A stretch of 64,000 bases of DNA from Caldimonas caldifontis (GCF_002930615.1 NZ_PSNX01000002.1:248001-312000), one strand, 5' to 3'. Positions 30,442-40,598 are shown, counted from the stretch's first letter. Notes: generated by a model not told the origin, from the letters alone. Numbers and translations: made by a program.

Positions 30442-32331
30442 TCAGCGGCCGGCGGTCTGCAAGATGGTGTCGAAGACTTGCTGGGCCACCTGCAGCACCT
30501 TGGCGGCGGCCTGGTAGGCCTGCTGGAACTGGATGAGCCGGGCAGCCTCCTCGTCCAGGTTGACGCCCGACAGGTTGTCGCGCGCAGCCTGGGCATCCCG
30601 GGCGATGGCCTTGGACATGTCAGCAGAGGCTTTGGCCCCCTGCACGCGGATGCCGACATCGGCGAGCACGCTGGCGTAGGCGTTGGCGATGGTCTCACCA
30701 CGCACCATGGGCTCATCGCGCAGACCCAGCAGGGCCAGGGCATTGCCGTTGTTGCTGGCCAGCGCACCGGAAACCGCCGCGGTGGAGACCACGTCGATGC
30801 GGTCACCGGCCTGCGGCACGCCGTTGAGGGTCAGCTCCCATCCGTTGATCCGGATCGGCTCGCCCGGCACCAGCGTGGTGCTGGGAGTTCCGCTCACGGG
30901 TCCGACGATGGTGAAGGTGGTCGGTGAGGTGAAGACGATCTGGACCGGCTGGGCGAGGTTGGCATCGGCCTGCTTGGGCAGCAGGGTCGTGACGCCCACG
31001 GTGCCCTGGTTGGCCGGATCGACCACCGCGGCCACCGGCGACGCGGCGGCGATGCCGTTCGGATCGGTGAGCGCGGCGCGCAGGTCGGTGCCGGCAAAGC
31101 GCACAGGCTGGATGAGGAATCGATCCCCTTCGGCGGGTGCGCCGGCCGGCACCGCGAGGGTGACCCCCGCGACCTCGGTGCCCGGTGTGTAGGCCGCCCA
31201 GCCGCCGTCGGGTATGCGACGCAGCTGCCACGCACCGCCCTGGTAGCGCAGCTCGAAATCGCTGGCCTCCAGCGCTGTGGCGCCTGTGATCGTGGCCGTC
31301 ACCTGAGCGGTGCCGGTGTTGGCCGCATGCGGCAGGGTGCGAGGCGACCCTGTGCTCAGCAGCGGCCCACCGGCATTGCCATTGAGGTCGAAACCCAGGG
31401 CCTGCTGTTCGTTCAGGCGGGCCGCCAGCACGGCGGCCATGCGCCCCACCTGGTTGATCGCCGCCGGCAGATCCTGGCTCTGGAAACGCAGCATGCCGGC
31501 CAGCGTGCCGCCACCCAGGCTGTTTTCCACCAGGGGGCGATCCACGCCGCCCTCGCGGAGGCCCAGACGCAGGATGCTGTTGTCGTAAGGATCGGCCACG
31601 AGCGTGAGCGGCAAGGCATCGTTGCCCAGCACGAGGCGCTGCCCGCCGGCGATGAAGAGACCCACGGTGCCATCGGGCGCCGGAATCTGCGTCACCTGCA
31701 GGAACTGGCTGATCTCGCCGATGAGGCGATCGCGCTGATCGAGCAGGTCATTGGGTTCGTGCCCCAGCCCCTTGACCCGTGCGATCTGCTGGTTCAGGTC
31801 GGCCACGCGCTTGGTCAGCTCGTTGACGGTGGCGATCGAGGTCTTCAGATCCTGGGTGATGCCCTGCTGCAGCGCCGTCAGTTCTCCGGCTGCCGAGCGG
31901 TACCGGGATGCAAGTTCCTCCACCCGTGACAACACCACCTGGCGCGACGATGAATCCGACGGATTGCTGGCCACGTCCACGAACGCGTTGAGCAGGTGTC
32001 CGGCCGCAAAGCCCAGGCCCGACTCCCCCATGCGAAAAGCCTGCTCCATGCGCTGCAGGTAGTCCAGCCTCGCGGCATCGCCTGCAGCCACGGCGGCGGT
32101 GTTCGATGCTTCGGCGCTGAGAAAGGCATTGTGGGCGCGCTGCACCGTGGAGATGTTCACGCCCTTGCCGAAGAAGCCCGCCCCGGTGAACTGCCCCCCC
32201 GCGGTTTCAAGCTGCACCGTCTGGCGCGAATAGCCCGGCGTGTTGGCGTTGGAAATGTTGTTCGCCGTGGTGTTGAGCTGTGCCTGCGCGGCGAACATCG
32301 TGCGCGTGCCCAGGCTGATGAGTCCGCTCAT
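30442..32331 (-). CDS. flgK: Flagellar hook-filament junction protein FlgK (HAP1)
   Basis: 629 residues. The N-terminus SGLISLGTRTMFAAQAQLNTTANNISNANTPGYSRQ carries the rod/hook D0 signature ANTPGYSR, and the C-terminus has LDEEAARLIQFQQAYQAAAKVLQVAQQVFDTIL, the matching D0 helix. Longer than E. coli FlgK (547), with the extra length in the central surface domains (about 330-500). It is exported by the flagellar type III apparatus; FlgN (40951-41370) is its expected chaperone. It begins nine bases after flgJ. Confidence 0.95.
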   Translation of the reverse strand: MSGLISLGTRTMFAAQAQLNTTANNISNANTPGYSRQTVQLETAGGQFTGAGFFGKGVNISTVQRAHNAFLSAEASNTAAVAAGDAARLDYLQRMEQAFRMGESGLGFAAGHLLNAFVDVASNPSDSSSRQVVLSRVEELASRYRSAAGELTALQQGITQDLKTSIATVNELTKRVADLNQQIARVKGLGHEPNDLLDQRDRLIGEISQFLQVTQIPAPDGTVGLFIAGGQRLVLGNDALPLTLVADPYDNSILRLGLREGGVDRPLVENSLGGGTLAGMLRFQSQDLPAAINQVGRMAAVLAARLNEQQALGFDLNGNAGGPLLSTGSPRTLPHAANTGTAQVTATITGATALEASDFELRYQGGAWQLRRIPDGGWAAYTPGTEVAGVTLAVPAGAPAEGDRFLIQPVRFAGTDLRAALTDPNGIAAASPVAAVVDPANQGTVGVTTLLPKQADANLAQPVQIVFTSPTTFTIVGPVSGTPSTTLVPGEPIRINGWELTLNGVPQAGDRIDVVSTAAVSGALASNNGNALALLGLRDEPMVRGETIANAYASVLADVGIRVQGAKASADMSKAIARDAQAARDNLSGVNLDEEAARLIQFQQAYQAAAKVLQVAQQVFDTILQTAGR

Positions 32332-32340
32332 GAGGGGTCC

Positions 32341-33207
32341 TTAACTGGTGGCGCGCTGCAGCCGCAAGGTGGTGTTGATGACCCGCGTGAGCTTGTCGGC
32401 GTAGGCGGGGTCGGTGGCATAGCCGGCGTCCTGCAGACCCTGCGCGAAGCCCTGCGCGGTGTGGCCCTGCTCGATGACACGGGCATAGCGCTGGTTGTTC
32501 TTGATCAGGCGCGCATAGTCGCGGTAGGCCTCCTGCAGCGAGTCATAGGCGCGGAACTTCTGCACCATCTTGCGCGGCTGGCCGTTCACGTATTCGGTGG
32601 TGGTCACCTCGGCAACCTTGCCCTGCCACCCGCCCGTGGCCTTGATGCCGAAGACGTTGTGCGACGAGGTTCCGTCGGCATTCCTGATCTCGCGGCGGCC
32701 CCAGCCCGATTCGTGGGCCGCCTGGGCCAGGATGAAGTGCTCGGGGATGCCGGTCTCGCGGGAGGCGATCTGCGCCGCATCCCAGTGCTCGCGCAGGAAC
32801 TCGCCCTGGGGTCCGGCCACCCGCGGGGCGGCCAGGGCCGTGGGCAGGGGGCGGGAGGCCACCGGGCCCGGCGCGGATGGCCTCACCGGGGTGCTGGAGA
32901 GCCCCATGTTGCGCTCGAGCTGGCGCGCGATCATGTCGGCCAGGCCGCCGGGCAGGCCCGCCAGCGTGGTCGCGTATTGCTGGTCGAGCAGGTCGGTGCC
33001 CATGTCGGAGCCGGCGTTGTCGGTGAAGCCGGACTTCATCGTCGTGGCGCGCATGCTCTTGATGAGTTCCTGCATGAACACCGCCTCGAACTGGCGCGCG
33101 GCTTCCTTGACCGCCGCGCGCGGGTCCTGGCTGGCGCGCGCGCGCAGCGTGTCCAGCGACTTCACATCGCCGGACAGGCCGTGCTGCAACGCCAGGGGGC
33201 TGTTCAT
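32341..33207 (-). CDS. flgJ: FlgJ: rod cap protein with peptidoglycan hydrolase domain
   Basis: 288 residues, two-domain form. The N-terminal rod-capping part (about 30-105) has ARQFEAVFMQELIKSMRATT and GSDMGTDLLDQQYA. After a Pro/Ala linker, the C-terminal glucosaminidase-type domain (about 145-288) has AAHESGWGRREI and KFRAYDSLQEAYRDYARLI, with the catalytic Glu in HESGWG. It cuts peptidoglycan so that the rod can cross. The ATG shares one base with the flgI stop (TGATG), so translation is coupled. Confidence 0.95.
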   Translation of the reverse strand: MNSPLALQHGLSGDVKSLDTLRARASQDPRAAVKEAARQFEAVFMQELIKSMRATTMKSGFTDNAGSDMGTDLLDQQYATTLAGLPGGLADMIARQLERNMGLSSTPVRPSAPGPVASRPLPTALAAPRVAGPQGEFLREHWDAAQIASRETGIPEHFILAQAAHESGWGRREIRNADGTSSHNVFGIKATGGWQGKVAEVTTTEYVNGQPRKMVQKFRAYDSLQEAYRDYARLIKNNQRYARVIEQGHTAQGFAQGLQDAGYATDPAYADKLTRVINTTLRLQRATS

Positions 33208-34340
33208 CAGATCACCTCGAGTTCGGCCTGCAAGGCGCCTGCGGCCTTCATGGCCTGCAGGATGGCCAGCAGGTCCATGGGCGTGGCCCCCAGGGAGTTG
33301 AGCGCACGCACGACGTCGGTAAGCTTGGTGCCGGCCGGCACCTCGATGAGCGAGCCGCCGTCCTGCCTGATCTGGATGTCGGCCTGCTCGGCCACCACCG
33401 TCTCGCCGCGCGAGAACGGAGCCGGCTGGCTGATGACGGGTGTGGAGCTGATGGTGACCGAGAGATTGCCGTGGGCCACTGCGGCCGGCAGCAAGGTCAC
33501 GGCCTGGTTCATCACGATGGAGCCGGTGCGGGCATTGAGCACGACCTTGGCCGCCGGTGCGGCGCCCTGCACGGGGAGGTTCTCGATATCGGCCAGGAAA
33601 GCCACGCGCTCGCCGGGCGACTGGGGCGCGCGCACGCGCACGGTGCGTCCATCCATGGCCTCGGCCACCCCTTCACCCTTGGCGCGGTTGATGGCCTGGG
33701 CGACCTGGCGCGCCGTGTGGAAATCGGCCGCATTCAGGTCGAGCTGCAGGAACTCGCCCTGGTGCAGGGGCGTGGGCACACTGCGTTCGACCGTCGCCCC
33801 GGCAGGGATGCGCCCGGCGCTCAGGTGGTTGACCTGAACTTTGCTGCCGCCGGCCGACGCTCCAGCCCCCCCGACGATGAGGTTGCCCTGCGCCAGCGCG
33901 TAGATGTTGCCGTCGGCCCCTTTGAGCGGCGTGGCGATCAGCATGCCGCCGCGCAGTGACTTGGCGTTGCCAAGCGATGCCACGTTGACGTCGATGGCCT
34001 GCCCGGGCTGCGCGAATGCCGGGAGCTGGGCCGTGACCATCACGGCCGCCACGTTCTTGAGCTGCATGTTGACGCCCGGCGGGACGGTCACGCCCATCTG
34101 CTGGAGCATCGCGGCGATGCTCTGGGCGGTGAAGGGGGTCTGGGTGGTCTGGTCGCCGGTGCCATCCAGGCCCACGACAAGACCGTAGCCGATGAGCTGG
34201 TTGGGACGTACCCCCTGCACGGAGGCGACTTCCTTGATACGCTGCGCCTGGGCCGGCAGGGGCCACCACAAGGCGGTGCTGGCCGCCAGGGCGGCCAGCG
34301 CGATCGCCATGCGCAGGAATCGGTCAGAGGGGGTGTTCAT
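33207..34340 (-). CDS. flgI: Flagellar P-ring protein FlgI
   Basis: 377 residues. A cleavable signal peptide ([23 protein letters not shown] within the first 33 residues) leads to the highly conserved mature N-terminus [30 protein letters not shown]. The end [27 protein letters not shown] is typical. FlgI polymerises in the peptidoglycan layer as the P ring around the rod, helped by FlgA. It lies 41 bases after flgH. Confidence 0.96.
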   Translation of the reverse strand: MNTPSDRFLRMAIALAALAASTALWWPLPAQAQRIKEVASVQGVRPNQLIGYGLVVGLDGTGDQTTQTPFTAQSIAAMLQQMGVTVPPGVNMQLKNVAAVMVTAQLPAFAQPGQAIDVNVASLGNAKSLRGGMLIATPLKGADGNIYALAQGNLIVGGAGASAGGSKVQVNHLSAGRIPAGATVERSVPTPLHQGEFLQLDLNAADFHTARQVAQAINRAKGEGVAEAMDGRTVRVRAPQSPGERVAFLADIENLPVQGAAPAAKVVLNARTGSIVMNQAVTLLPAAVAHGNLSVTISSTPVISQPAPFSRGETVVAEQADIQIRQDGGSLIEVPAGTKLTDVVRALNSLGATPMDLLAILQAMKAAGALQAELEVI

Positions 34341-34381
34341 CGGCCAGTGTCCTCAAATCTTGAGGACATTGTTGGCCGCGA

Positions 34382-35056
34382 TCAGAAGGGGAGAACGCTC
34401 AAAAAGAAGCGTGCGAGCCAGCCAATTCCCTGCGCTTCAGCCTGCTGGCCCCGGCCGCGGTAGTCGATGCGCGCATCGGCGATCTGTGAGGAATTCACGA
34501 CGTTGCCCGGCTGGATGGCACGCGGGTCCACCCGGCCCGTGAACCGCATCACTTCGACGTTCTGGTTCAGGCCGATCTGCTTTTCGCCACCGATGACGAG
34601 GTGGCCGTTGGGCAGCACCTCCAGCACGGTGGCGCTGATGGTGCCGGTGAAGTTGTTGGCTGCCTCGGTCCCCCCTTTGCCGGAGAAGCTGTTCTCGGAG
34701 CTGCCGCCGACGCTGGCGCGGCCGAAGGAGTTGGGGTTGATGCCGGGCAAGGCGGTCACGCCGCCGCTGATGCTGCCGCTCTTCTCCACCGTGGAAGCCG
34801 AGCGCTGGCTGGCCTGCACGCGCTCGACGATGTTCACGGTGAGGCTGTCGCCCACCAGGCGGGCGCGGTGATCCTCGAACAGCGGACGGTAGCTGGCCGT
34901 CTGGAACAGGCCGCCATTGTTGGCCGGGGCGTAGGCCACGGGCTGGGGCCGGGCCGTCATGGTGTCGGGCATCTCGACCTTGGGCGCCAGGGTCTGGCAA
35001 CCGGTGAGCAGTCCAGTGGCCATCGCCAAGCCGCAGGAGATCAGGCGTCGCATCAT
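34382..35056 (-). CDS. flgH: Flagellar L-ring lipoprotein FlgH
   Basis: 224 residues. Lipoprotein signal peptide with lipobox LLTGC (Cys near residue 19). Conserved motifs include LFEDHRARLVGDSLTVNIVE, GKGGTEAANNFTGTISATVLEVLPNGHLVIGGEKQI and the C-terminal YRGRGQQAEAQGIGWLARFFLSVLPF. It forms the L ring in the outer membrane. It lies between flgG (18 bases) and flgI (41 bases). Confidence 0.96.
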   Translation of the reverse strand: MMRRLISCGLAMATGLLTGCQTLAPKVEMPDTMTARPQPVAYAPANNGGLFQTASYRPLFEDHRARLVGDSLTVNIVERVQASQRSASTVEKSGSISGGVTALPGINPNSFGRASVGGSSENSFSGKGGTEAANNFTGTISATVLEVLPNGHLVIGGEKQIGLNQNVEVMRFTGRVDPRAIQPGNVVNSSQIADARIDYRGRGQQAEAQGIGWLARFFLSVLPF

Positions 35057-35074
35057 GGGTCCTTGCAGGCAGGA

Positions 35075-35857
35075 TCAGAGCTGCGCCAGGCGCTGCAGCA
35101 TCTGGTCGGAGGTCTGGATGGCCTTGGAGTTGAGCTCGTAGGCCCGCTGGGTCTGGATCATGCCGATGAGCTCCTCCACCACGTTGACGTTGGAGGTTTC
35201 GAGAAAGCCCTGCTGCAGCGTACCCAGGCCTTCGTTGCCCGGCACGCCCGCGGCCGGTGCGCCCGAGGCGGCCGTCTCGACGTAAAGGTTCTGTCCGCGC
35301 GGCTCCAGACCGCCCGGGTTGACGAAGCTCACCAATTGCAGCGTGCCCAGCTGCACGGGCTGGGCCGAGCCGGGCACGACGGCGGTGACCACGCCACCGG
35401 CGCCGATCGTGACCGTGCTGGTGTTGGGCGGGATCGTGATGCCCGGCGCCACCAGGAAGCCGTTGTTGGTGACCAGCTGGCCGTTGGCATCCGTCTTGAA
35501 CGAGCCGTCGCGGGTGTAGGCGGACGTGCCGTCCGGCAGCTGGATCTCGAAGAAGCCATTGCCATTGATCGCCACATCCAGCGGGTTGGTGGACTGCTGC
35601 AGGCTGCCCTGGGCGAAGCTGCGCGCGGTGGCCACGGCACGCGTGCCCAGGCCCACCTGCAGCCCGGTGGGCAACTGGGCCTGTTCGGCGGTGTTGGCGC
35701 CGCTCTGGCGCAGGTTCTGGTAGATCAGGTCCTCGAACTGCGCGTTGGAGCGCTTGTAGCCGGTGGTGGCCACGTTGGCGAGGTTGTTCGAGACATGGTC
35801 CAGCTGAACTTGCTGGGCTTCCATGCCGGTCTTGGAAATCCACAGGGAACGCATCAT
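35075..35857 (-). CDS. flgG: Flagellar distal rod protein FlgG
   Basis: 260 residues, the standard FlgG length. N-terminus [47 protein letters not shown] and C-terminus [43 protein letters not shown] are classic. It builds the distal rod that passes through the P and L rings. It begins 14 bases after flgF. Confidence 0.97.
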   Translation of the reverse strand: MMRSLWISKTGMEAQQVQLDHVSNNLANVATTGYKRSNAQFEDLIYQNLRQSGANTAEQAQLPTGLQVGLGTRAVATARSFAQGSLQQSTNPLDVAINGNGFFEIQLPDGTSAYTRDGSFKTDANGQLVTNNGFLVAPGITIPPNTSTVTIGAGGVVTAVVPGSAQPVQLGTLQLVSFVNPGGLEPRGQNLYVETAASGAPAAGVPGNEGLGTLQQGFLETSNVNVVEELIGMIQTQRAYELNSKAIQTSDQMLQRLAQL

Positions 35858-35871
35858 GGCGAGGGGCTCCT

Positions 35872-36603
35872 TCAGGCGTTGGTCGACAGCAGCTTGGCCG
35901 ACGCGTTTTCGTTCTGCTCCGCCGTCTTGAGCATCTTCATCTGATGCTCGAACTGGCGGGCGGCGGAGATCATGGCCACCATGGTTTCGATGGCGCTCAC
36001 GTTCGAGCCTTCCAGCGCCCCGTCCTGCAGGCGGGCATTGGGGTCGGCCGGCAGTTCCTCGCCGGCGGCGTCGCGGAACAATCCGTCGAGGCCGCGCTGC
36101 AGCGGGGCTTCTGGGGTGACCATCTTCAGGCGTGCGACGGGCACCGTCTGGCCGTCCGGGTTGCGTGCACTGATCGTGCCGTCGGGGGCGATGCTGAGCT
36201 GGGCATTGGGCGGTGCCTGCACGGGGCCGCCATCACCGATCACCACGAGGCCGCCCTGGGTCATCAGCGTGCCGTCGGCCGCCACGGTGAGCGAGCCGGC
36301 ACGGGTGTAGGCCTCGGTGCCGTCCAGGGCCTGGACCGCCAACCAGGCGTTGCCCTGCAGGGCCACGTCCAGCGCCCTGCCGGTGTGTTGCACCGGACCA
36401 GGAGCCGCGTCGTAGCCGGTGGTGGTTTCGAGCGCATAGACGCGGGTGCTGGCGCCATCGCCACGCACCGGCACGGCCCGGAAGGCCTGCAGCTCGGCGC
36501 GAAAGCCGGTGGTGGACACGTTGGCCAGGTTGTGCGCGAGGACGTCCTGGCGCTGCATCGTGGCCTTGGCGCCAGACATGGCCAGGTAGATCATGCGGTC
36601 CAT
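35872..36603 (-). CDS. flgF: Flagellar proximal rod protein FlgF
   Basis: 243 residues. N-terminus [43 protein letters not shown] with the rod motif and C-terminus [44 protein letters not shown] identify FlgF. It follows flgE by 29 bases. It is a paralogue of FlgG, distinguished by its N-terminus and by the LxMSGAK motif. Confidence 0.96.
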   Translation of the reverse strand: MDRMIYLAMSGAKATMQRQDVLAHNLANVSTTGFRAELQAFRAVPVRGDGASTRVYALETTTGYDAAPGPVQHTGRALDVALQGNAWLAVQALDGTEAYTRAGSLTVAADGTLMTQGGLVVIGDGGPVQAPPNAQLSIAPDGTISARNPDGQTVPVARLKMVTPEAPLQRGLDGLFRDAAGEELPADPNARLQDGALEGSNVSAIETMVAMISAARQFEHQMKMLKTAEQNENASAKLLSTNA

Positions 36604-36632
36604 GGAAGCTCCTGCGTCTCAGGCGTGGGGGA

Positions 36633-37988
36633 TCAGCGCAGGCTCACGAGCGTCTGCAGCACCTGGTCCTGGGTGCGGATGGTCTGGGCGTTGGCCTGGT
36701 AGGCGCGCTGGGCGGTGATCATGTTCACCAGCTCGGCGGTGAGGTCCACGTTCGATTCTTCCAGGGCACCGGCTTGCAGCACCCCCATGTTCCCCGAGCC
36801 CGGGGTGCTGACGGTCGGGTCGCCGGAGGCATAGGTGGCGGCCCAGATGTTGCCGCCCAGGGGTTGCAGGCCCTGCGGGTTGCGGAAGGTGGCCAGTTCG
36901 ATCTGGCCGGCCGGGCGCGACTGGCCGTTGGAGAAGCGCGCCATGATGACGCCGCTGTTGTCGATGCTCACACCCACGAGCTGCCCGGCGGCAAAACCGT
37001 TCTGCGTGAGGTCGGTCACGCCGAAGGTCGTGCCGTACTGCGTGGAGTTGCCCATGTTGAGCTGGATGCCGGCGATGGGCAGCGTGGAGCTGCCGTCCGG
37101 ACGCACCGTGGCGGGCACGTCGATGGGGATGCGCCCATCGAGCGACGTGCCGCCGCCACCCATGTAGTAGGCGATGGAGCCGCCACCGCCCGCCGTGGGG
37201 TTGCCGCCCGAGGTGGGCGGGTAGTTGATGGTGGCCACCGGCATCGCGTCGCCAGCGCCGTTGGTCATCAGCGAATTGCCATTCGCCGTGGCGTACACGT
37301 CCCAGGTGTTGGCAGCCGTTTTCTGGAAGTAGTAGGTGACCGCCACATCCTGGCCCATTGCGTCGAACAACGTCACCGAGGTGGCATTGTTGAAGGTGGT
37401 GGGGTCGTTGAAATTGATGCCTCCGGTGGCCGGCACCGTGATGGCCGAGCGCGAGTCGAGGTTGAACTCCAGGTCGATGCCGGTGGTGGCCTGCGGGTTG
37501 ATGCCGGCCGTGGGCAGCTGGATGGGGCGCGCCTGCTGCGGTGCGATCACGCCGTTGGCATCGGCCACGTAGCCCAGCAGCACCTGCTTCTGGTTGTTCT
37601 CGATGTAGCCGTTGCGGTTGACCTTGAACTGGCCGTTGCGGGTGTACATGGGCGGGCCGTCCATCGTGGGCGCGGTATTGGGCGCCGCGTTGGGGTCTCT
37701 CGCCACATCGGCCACCTGGAAGAAGCCGGCGCCGTTGATGGCCAGGTCCAGCGGGTTCTCGGTGGTGGTGATGTTGCCCTGCGTGAACTGCTGGGCCACG
37801 GCGGCCAGGTTCACGCCGATGCCGATGTTGTTCGCGCCGGTGCCGTTCATCGCGGCGGCATACATGTCGGCGAACTCTGCACGCGAGGACTTGGCCCCGA
37901 AGGTGCCCGCGTTGGCGACGTTGTTGCCGATCACATCCAGGTTCTTGCTGGAGGCGTTCAGACCGGAAAGACCTTGCTGGAAGCCCAT
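36633..37988 (-). CDS. flgE: Flagellar hook protein FlgE
   Basis: 451 residues. The mature N-terminus MGFQQGLSGLNASSKNLDVIGNNVANAGTFGAKSSRAEF is standard, so the start is ATG 37988; an open frame to 38093 adds 35 unsupported residues. The C-terminus LEESNVDLTAELVNMITAQRAYQANAQTIRTQDQVLQTLVSLR forms the D0 coiled coil. The centre carries a Gly-rich insert (NPTAGGGGSIAYYMGGGG, near 265-285) in a surface domain. The hook is the universal joint that the FlgD cap assembles. Confidence 0.96.
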   Translation of the reverse strand: MGFQQGLSGLNASSKNLDVIGNNVANAGTFGAKSSRAEFADMYAAAMNGTGANNIGIGVNLAAVAQQFTQGNITTTENPLDLAINGAGFFQVADVARDPNAAPNTAPTMDGPPMYTRNGQFKVNRNGYIENNQKQVLLGYVADANGVIAPQQARPIQLPTAGINPQATTGIDLEFNLDSRSAITVPATGGINFNDPTTFNNATSVTLFDAMGQDVAVTYYFQKTAANTWDVYATANGNSLMTNGAGDAMPVATINYPPTSGGNPTAGGGGSIAYYMGGGGTSLDGRIPIDVPATVRPDGSSTLPIAGIQLNMGNSTQYGTTFGVTDLTQNGFAAGQLVGVSIDNSGVIMARFSNGQSRPAGQIELATFRNPQGLQPLGGNIWAATYASGDPTVSTPGSGNMGVLQAGALEESNVDLTAELVNMITAQRAYQANAQTIRTQDQVLQTLVSLR

Positions 37989-38025
37989 GGTGCGGTGTCC
38001 TTGTGCGTGAGGAAATGGAAGCGCT

Positions 38026-38673
38026 TCAGTGGTAGACGACGGCCGCGACCTTGTTGTAGGCCACGGTCTTGCCGCTGAAGAGGTCGAGTTCAAGGCCGTT
38101 GGCCGTGGTGCTGATGGCGCCGACGGTCTCGCGGGCGAAGGTGTCGGCGGGGATCTCGGTCTTGCCCGAAGAGGCCGTGACCTTGAACTTCACCTGCGAG
38201 AGATCGGTGCCCCCTTCGGGCGCCCAGAAGAAGTGATGCCGGCCCTTGCCCATCGCCCCCAGGCTGAGGCGGTCGATCACCTGGCCCGAGGCATCGGTGA
38301 TCTCGACGTTGACCAGGTCGGCGTCGCCGTGCAGCTCAAAGGCCGCGCGGCCCTCGCCTTCGACCACGTTCATGTGGTTGCCCGAGACCAGCACGTCGCG
38401 CCCGATCAGGGCCGCGCCCTGCAGGGCCTGCGCCTGGTTGAATGAATAAGACATCATCTCCAGGCTGCCGTTGAGCTTCTCGATGCCGGTCACGGTCTGG
38501 ATCTGCGCCATCTGACTGGTGACCTGGGCGTTGTCCAGCGGGTTGAGCGGATCCTGGTTCTGCATCTGCGCCACGAGCAGCTTCAGGAAGCGATCCTGTG
38601 CGCCGATCTCGTTCTTGGTGGAGATGCCGTTGGCCGTGTTGGTGCCGCTACCGTTGATGCTGGCAAGGTTCAT
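38026..38673 (-). CDS. flgD: Flagellar hook cap / assembly scaffold FlgD
   Basis: 215 residues. The conserved N-terminal block reads DRFLKLLVAQMQNQDPLNPLDNAQVTSQMAQIQTVTGIEKLN. The C-terminus holds the FlgD tudor/Ig-like domains, including a segment FELHGDADLVNVEITDASGQVIDRL. FlgD caps the growing hook and is discarded later. It is 23 bases after flgC and 37 bases before flgE. Confidence 0.95.
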   Translation of the reverse strand: MNLASINGSGTNTANGISTKNEIGAQDRFLKLLVAQMQNQDPLNPLDNAQVTSQMAQIQTVTGIEKLNGSLEMMSYSFNQAQALQGAALIGRDVLVSGNHMNVVEGEGRAAFELHGDADLVNVEITDASGQVIDRLSLGAMGKGRHHFFWAPEGGTDLSQVKFKVTASSGKTEIPADTFARETVGAISTTANGLELDLFSGKTVAYNKVAAVVYH

Positions 38674-38696
38674 GATCTGCCTTCACAAAGCCGGGC

Positions 38697-39113
38697 TCAC
38701 TGGCCCATCTGCAGGGTCTTGAGCAGCAGGCTCTTGGCCGTGTTCATGACCTCGACGTTGTTCTGATACGAACGCGAGGCAGAGATCATGTTGACCATCT
38801 CCTCCACCGCGTTCACGTTGCTGTAGGTCACATAGCCCTCGCCATCGGCCTGCGGGTGTGCCGGATCGTGGACCCGACGCCCGGGGGTCTGGTCTTCGGT
38901 GACCTGGGCCACCTTCACGCCGGCGGCCGAGGCATCGCCCGACTGGGCGCCCATCAGCACGGTCTGGAACACCACCTGGCGCGCCTTGTAGGCCTGGCCG
39001 TCGGGGCCGGCCACGGTGTCGGCGTTGGCCAGGTTGCTGGCCACGGTGTTCAGCCGCTGCGACTGCGCGCTGACCGCGCTGCCGGAGATGTTGAAGATGT
39101 TGAACATCGACAT
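38697..39113 (-). CDS. flgC: Flagellar proximal rod protein FlgC
   Basis: 138 residues, normal for FlgC. N-terminus [33 protein letters not shown] and C-terminus [45 protein letters not shown] are diagnostic. The start is ATG 39113; the open frame runs on upstream through flgB in another reading and is not real. It lies 11 bases after flgB. Confidence 0.96.
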   Translation of the reverse strand: MSMFNIFNISGSAVSAQSQRLNTVASNLANADTVAGPDGQAYKARQVVFQTVLMGAQSGDASAAGVKVAQVTEDQTPGRRVHDPAHPQADGEGYVTYSNVNAVEEMVNMISASRSYQNNVEVMNTAKSLLLKTLQMGQ

Positions 39114-39124
39114 GGGGCTCTCCC

Positions 39125-39547
39125 TCACTGTCCGGTGATGGCGCTGAGCATGGTGCGCACGCTGCCGTTGATGAAGCGCAGCGTGGCCTCGTAGCGCACG
39201 GCGTTGTCGGCGAAGTTCGCGCGTTCGCGGTCCATGTCCACGGTGTTGCTGTCCAGGTTGGTCTGCGCTGGCCGCGCGAAGTTGAGCGTGCTGGCCACGC
39301 GCACACCCGGCGCCGGACCGATGTGGCCGGCGTGGGTGGTGGCCACCACACGAGGCGCATGCGACGCAGCCGCCCCGCCCTGTCCGGCCGTGGCCTGCTT
39401 GAGCGCGGCGGCGAAGTCCATGTCGCGCGCCACATAGCCCGGCGTGTCGGCATTGGCGATGTTGCTGGCGATCACGCGCTGGCGCTCGGCCCGCAGCACC
39501 AGGGCTTCGGACTGGAAATTCAGCGATTGGGTGAGTCGGTCGAACAT
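39125..39547 (-). CDS. flgB: Flagellar proximal rod protein FlgB
   Basis: 140 residues. N-terminus [45 protein letters not shown] has the rod signature ANADTPGY. The C-terminus [38 protein letters not shown] is typical. It is the first gene of the flgBCDEFGHIJKL run. The start is ATG 39547. The 201 bases to flgA hold the divergent control region with an FlhDC-like box. Confidence 0.96.
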   Translation of the reverse strand: MFDRLTQSLNFQSEALVLRAERQRVIASNIANADTPGYVARDMDFAAALKQATAGQGGAAASHAPRVVATTHAGHIGPAPGVRVASTLNFARPAQTNLDSNTVDMDRERANFADNAVRYEATLRFINGSVRTMLSAITGQ

Positions 39548-39658
39548 GGCGCCATTCCTGTGCGCCCATGCGGGGCGCGGCGTCCGGCTCGGCAACCCGG
39601 TGGGGATGCAGGGCCGGCAGGTTGGAGGCCATTGTTCTGCCGGGGCCGGTCCAACATT

Positions 39659-39691
39659 AGCGGGAATAGCGGCCCAAAACGCGGCCAATTC
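39659..39691. promoter_or_regulatory. Putative FlhDC-type box between flgB and flgA
   Basis: AGCGGGAATAGCGG (39659-39672) is followed after 11 bases by GCCAATTC (39684-39691). The same two-part motif with one change in the first part and one in the second stands before flhB (61359-61390). The longer form ATTAGCGGGAATAGCG matches the enteric FlhDC half-site AATGGCAGAAATAGCG at about 12 of 16 positions. It is central in the divergent flgB/flgA region. Confidence 0.5.
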
Positions 39692-39748
39692 CCTCCCCTG
39701 CCCGCCGTCTCTCCGGCCTACAGTGCAGCCCATCACACCTCACGCCCC

Positions 39749-40504
39749 ATGACCCACACTCGCCCGCCATCGCTCCGCATCCCCCGCCGCCTGGCCGCGG
39801 CGGGCCTGCTCGCGTTGGCTGCGTGTGTCTGCCTGGGAGCGGCAGCCGCCGAGGTCGAGTTCGATCTGCAAGCCCATGTGCGCTCGATGGCACAGGCCCA
39901 CCATCAGCAACTGTCAGCCGCCGCGGGCCAGCCCGCACCCCAGGCCACCCGCATCGAGGTGGAGGTGGGCGCGCTCGACAGCCGGGTGCGCCTGGCGCCG
40001 TGTGCACGCATGGAGCCCTACCTGCCCCCGGGCATGCAAGCCTGGGGCCGCACCCGCATCGGGGTGCGCTGCCTGGAAGGACCCACGCGCTGGAATGTCT
40101 TCCTGCCGGTGACGGTGCGCGTGTTCGGTCCCGTGGTGGTGGCTGTCAGCCCGCTGCCTGCCGGCACCGAGCTGCAGCCGTCCCTGCTCACGACCCGGGA
40201 GGCCGACTGGGCCGCCGAGCGCTCTCCCGTGGTCACCAACCCCGCAGAACTGGACGGTCGGATGCTGGCCCGCGCCCTGCACGCCGATCAGCCCTTGAGA
40301 GAAAGCCATCTGCGGCCGATACAGTGGTTTGCCAGCGGTGATACCGTGCGTGTCATTGCGCGCGGCAAAGGCTTTGCCGTGAGCAGCCAGGGCCGGGCGC
40401 TCACGCCCGGCCTGGCCGGCCGGACGGCCCGGGTGCGCACGGACAACGGTCGCATCGTCACCGGCGTGGCCCGTGCCGAAGGGGTGCTGGAGGTGAATTT
40501 GTGA
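39749..40504 (+). CDS. flgA: Flagellar P-ring assembly chaperone FlgA
   Basis: 251 residues. A signal peptide (RRLAAAGLLALAACVCLGAAAA) exports it to the periplasm, where FlgA helps FlgI form the P ring. A SAF-type domain is visible in the C-terminal half: PLPAGTELQPSLLTTREADW, DQPLRESHLRPIQW and GDTVRVIARGKGFAVSSQGRALTPGLAGRTARVR. The start is ATG 39749 (MTHTRPPSLRIPRR), with the signal peptide directly after it. It is divergent from flgB and upstream of flgM, which has its own promoter. Confidence 0.94.
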   Translation: MTHTRPPSLRIPRRLAAAGLLALAACVCLGAAAAEVEFDLQAHVRSMAQAHHQQLSAAAGQPAPQATRIEVEVGALDSRVRLAPCARMEPYLPPGMQAWGRTRIGVRCLEGPTRWNVFLPVTVRVFGPVVVAVSPLPAGTELQPSLLTTREADWAAERSPVVTNPAELDGRMLARALHADQPLRESHLRPIQWFASGDTVRVIARGKGFAVSSQGRALTPGLAGRTARVRTDNGRIVTGVARAEGVLEVNL

Positions 40505-40532
40505 AAGAACGTAACATTTCCGGATGCCAGGC

Positions 40533-40559
40533 TCAAGTTGTCCGTCCAAAGGTCGATAA
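40533..40559 (+). promoter_or_regulatory. Sigma-28 (FliA) promoter of flgM
   Basis: TCAAGTTG (40533-40540), an 11-base spacer and GTCGATAA (40552-40559) match the FliA consensus TAAAGTTT-N11-GCCGATAA at 6/8 and 7/8 positions with exact spacing. It lies 39 bases before the flgM ATG and would let FliA drive its own anti-sigma factor and flgN. Confidence 0.85.
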
Positions 40560-40598
40560 GCCGATCATGTCGGACCGGACCCGGTCCAGGAGCAGGTC

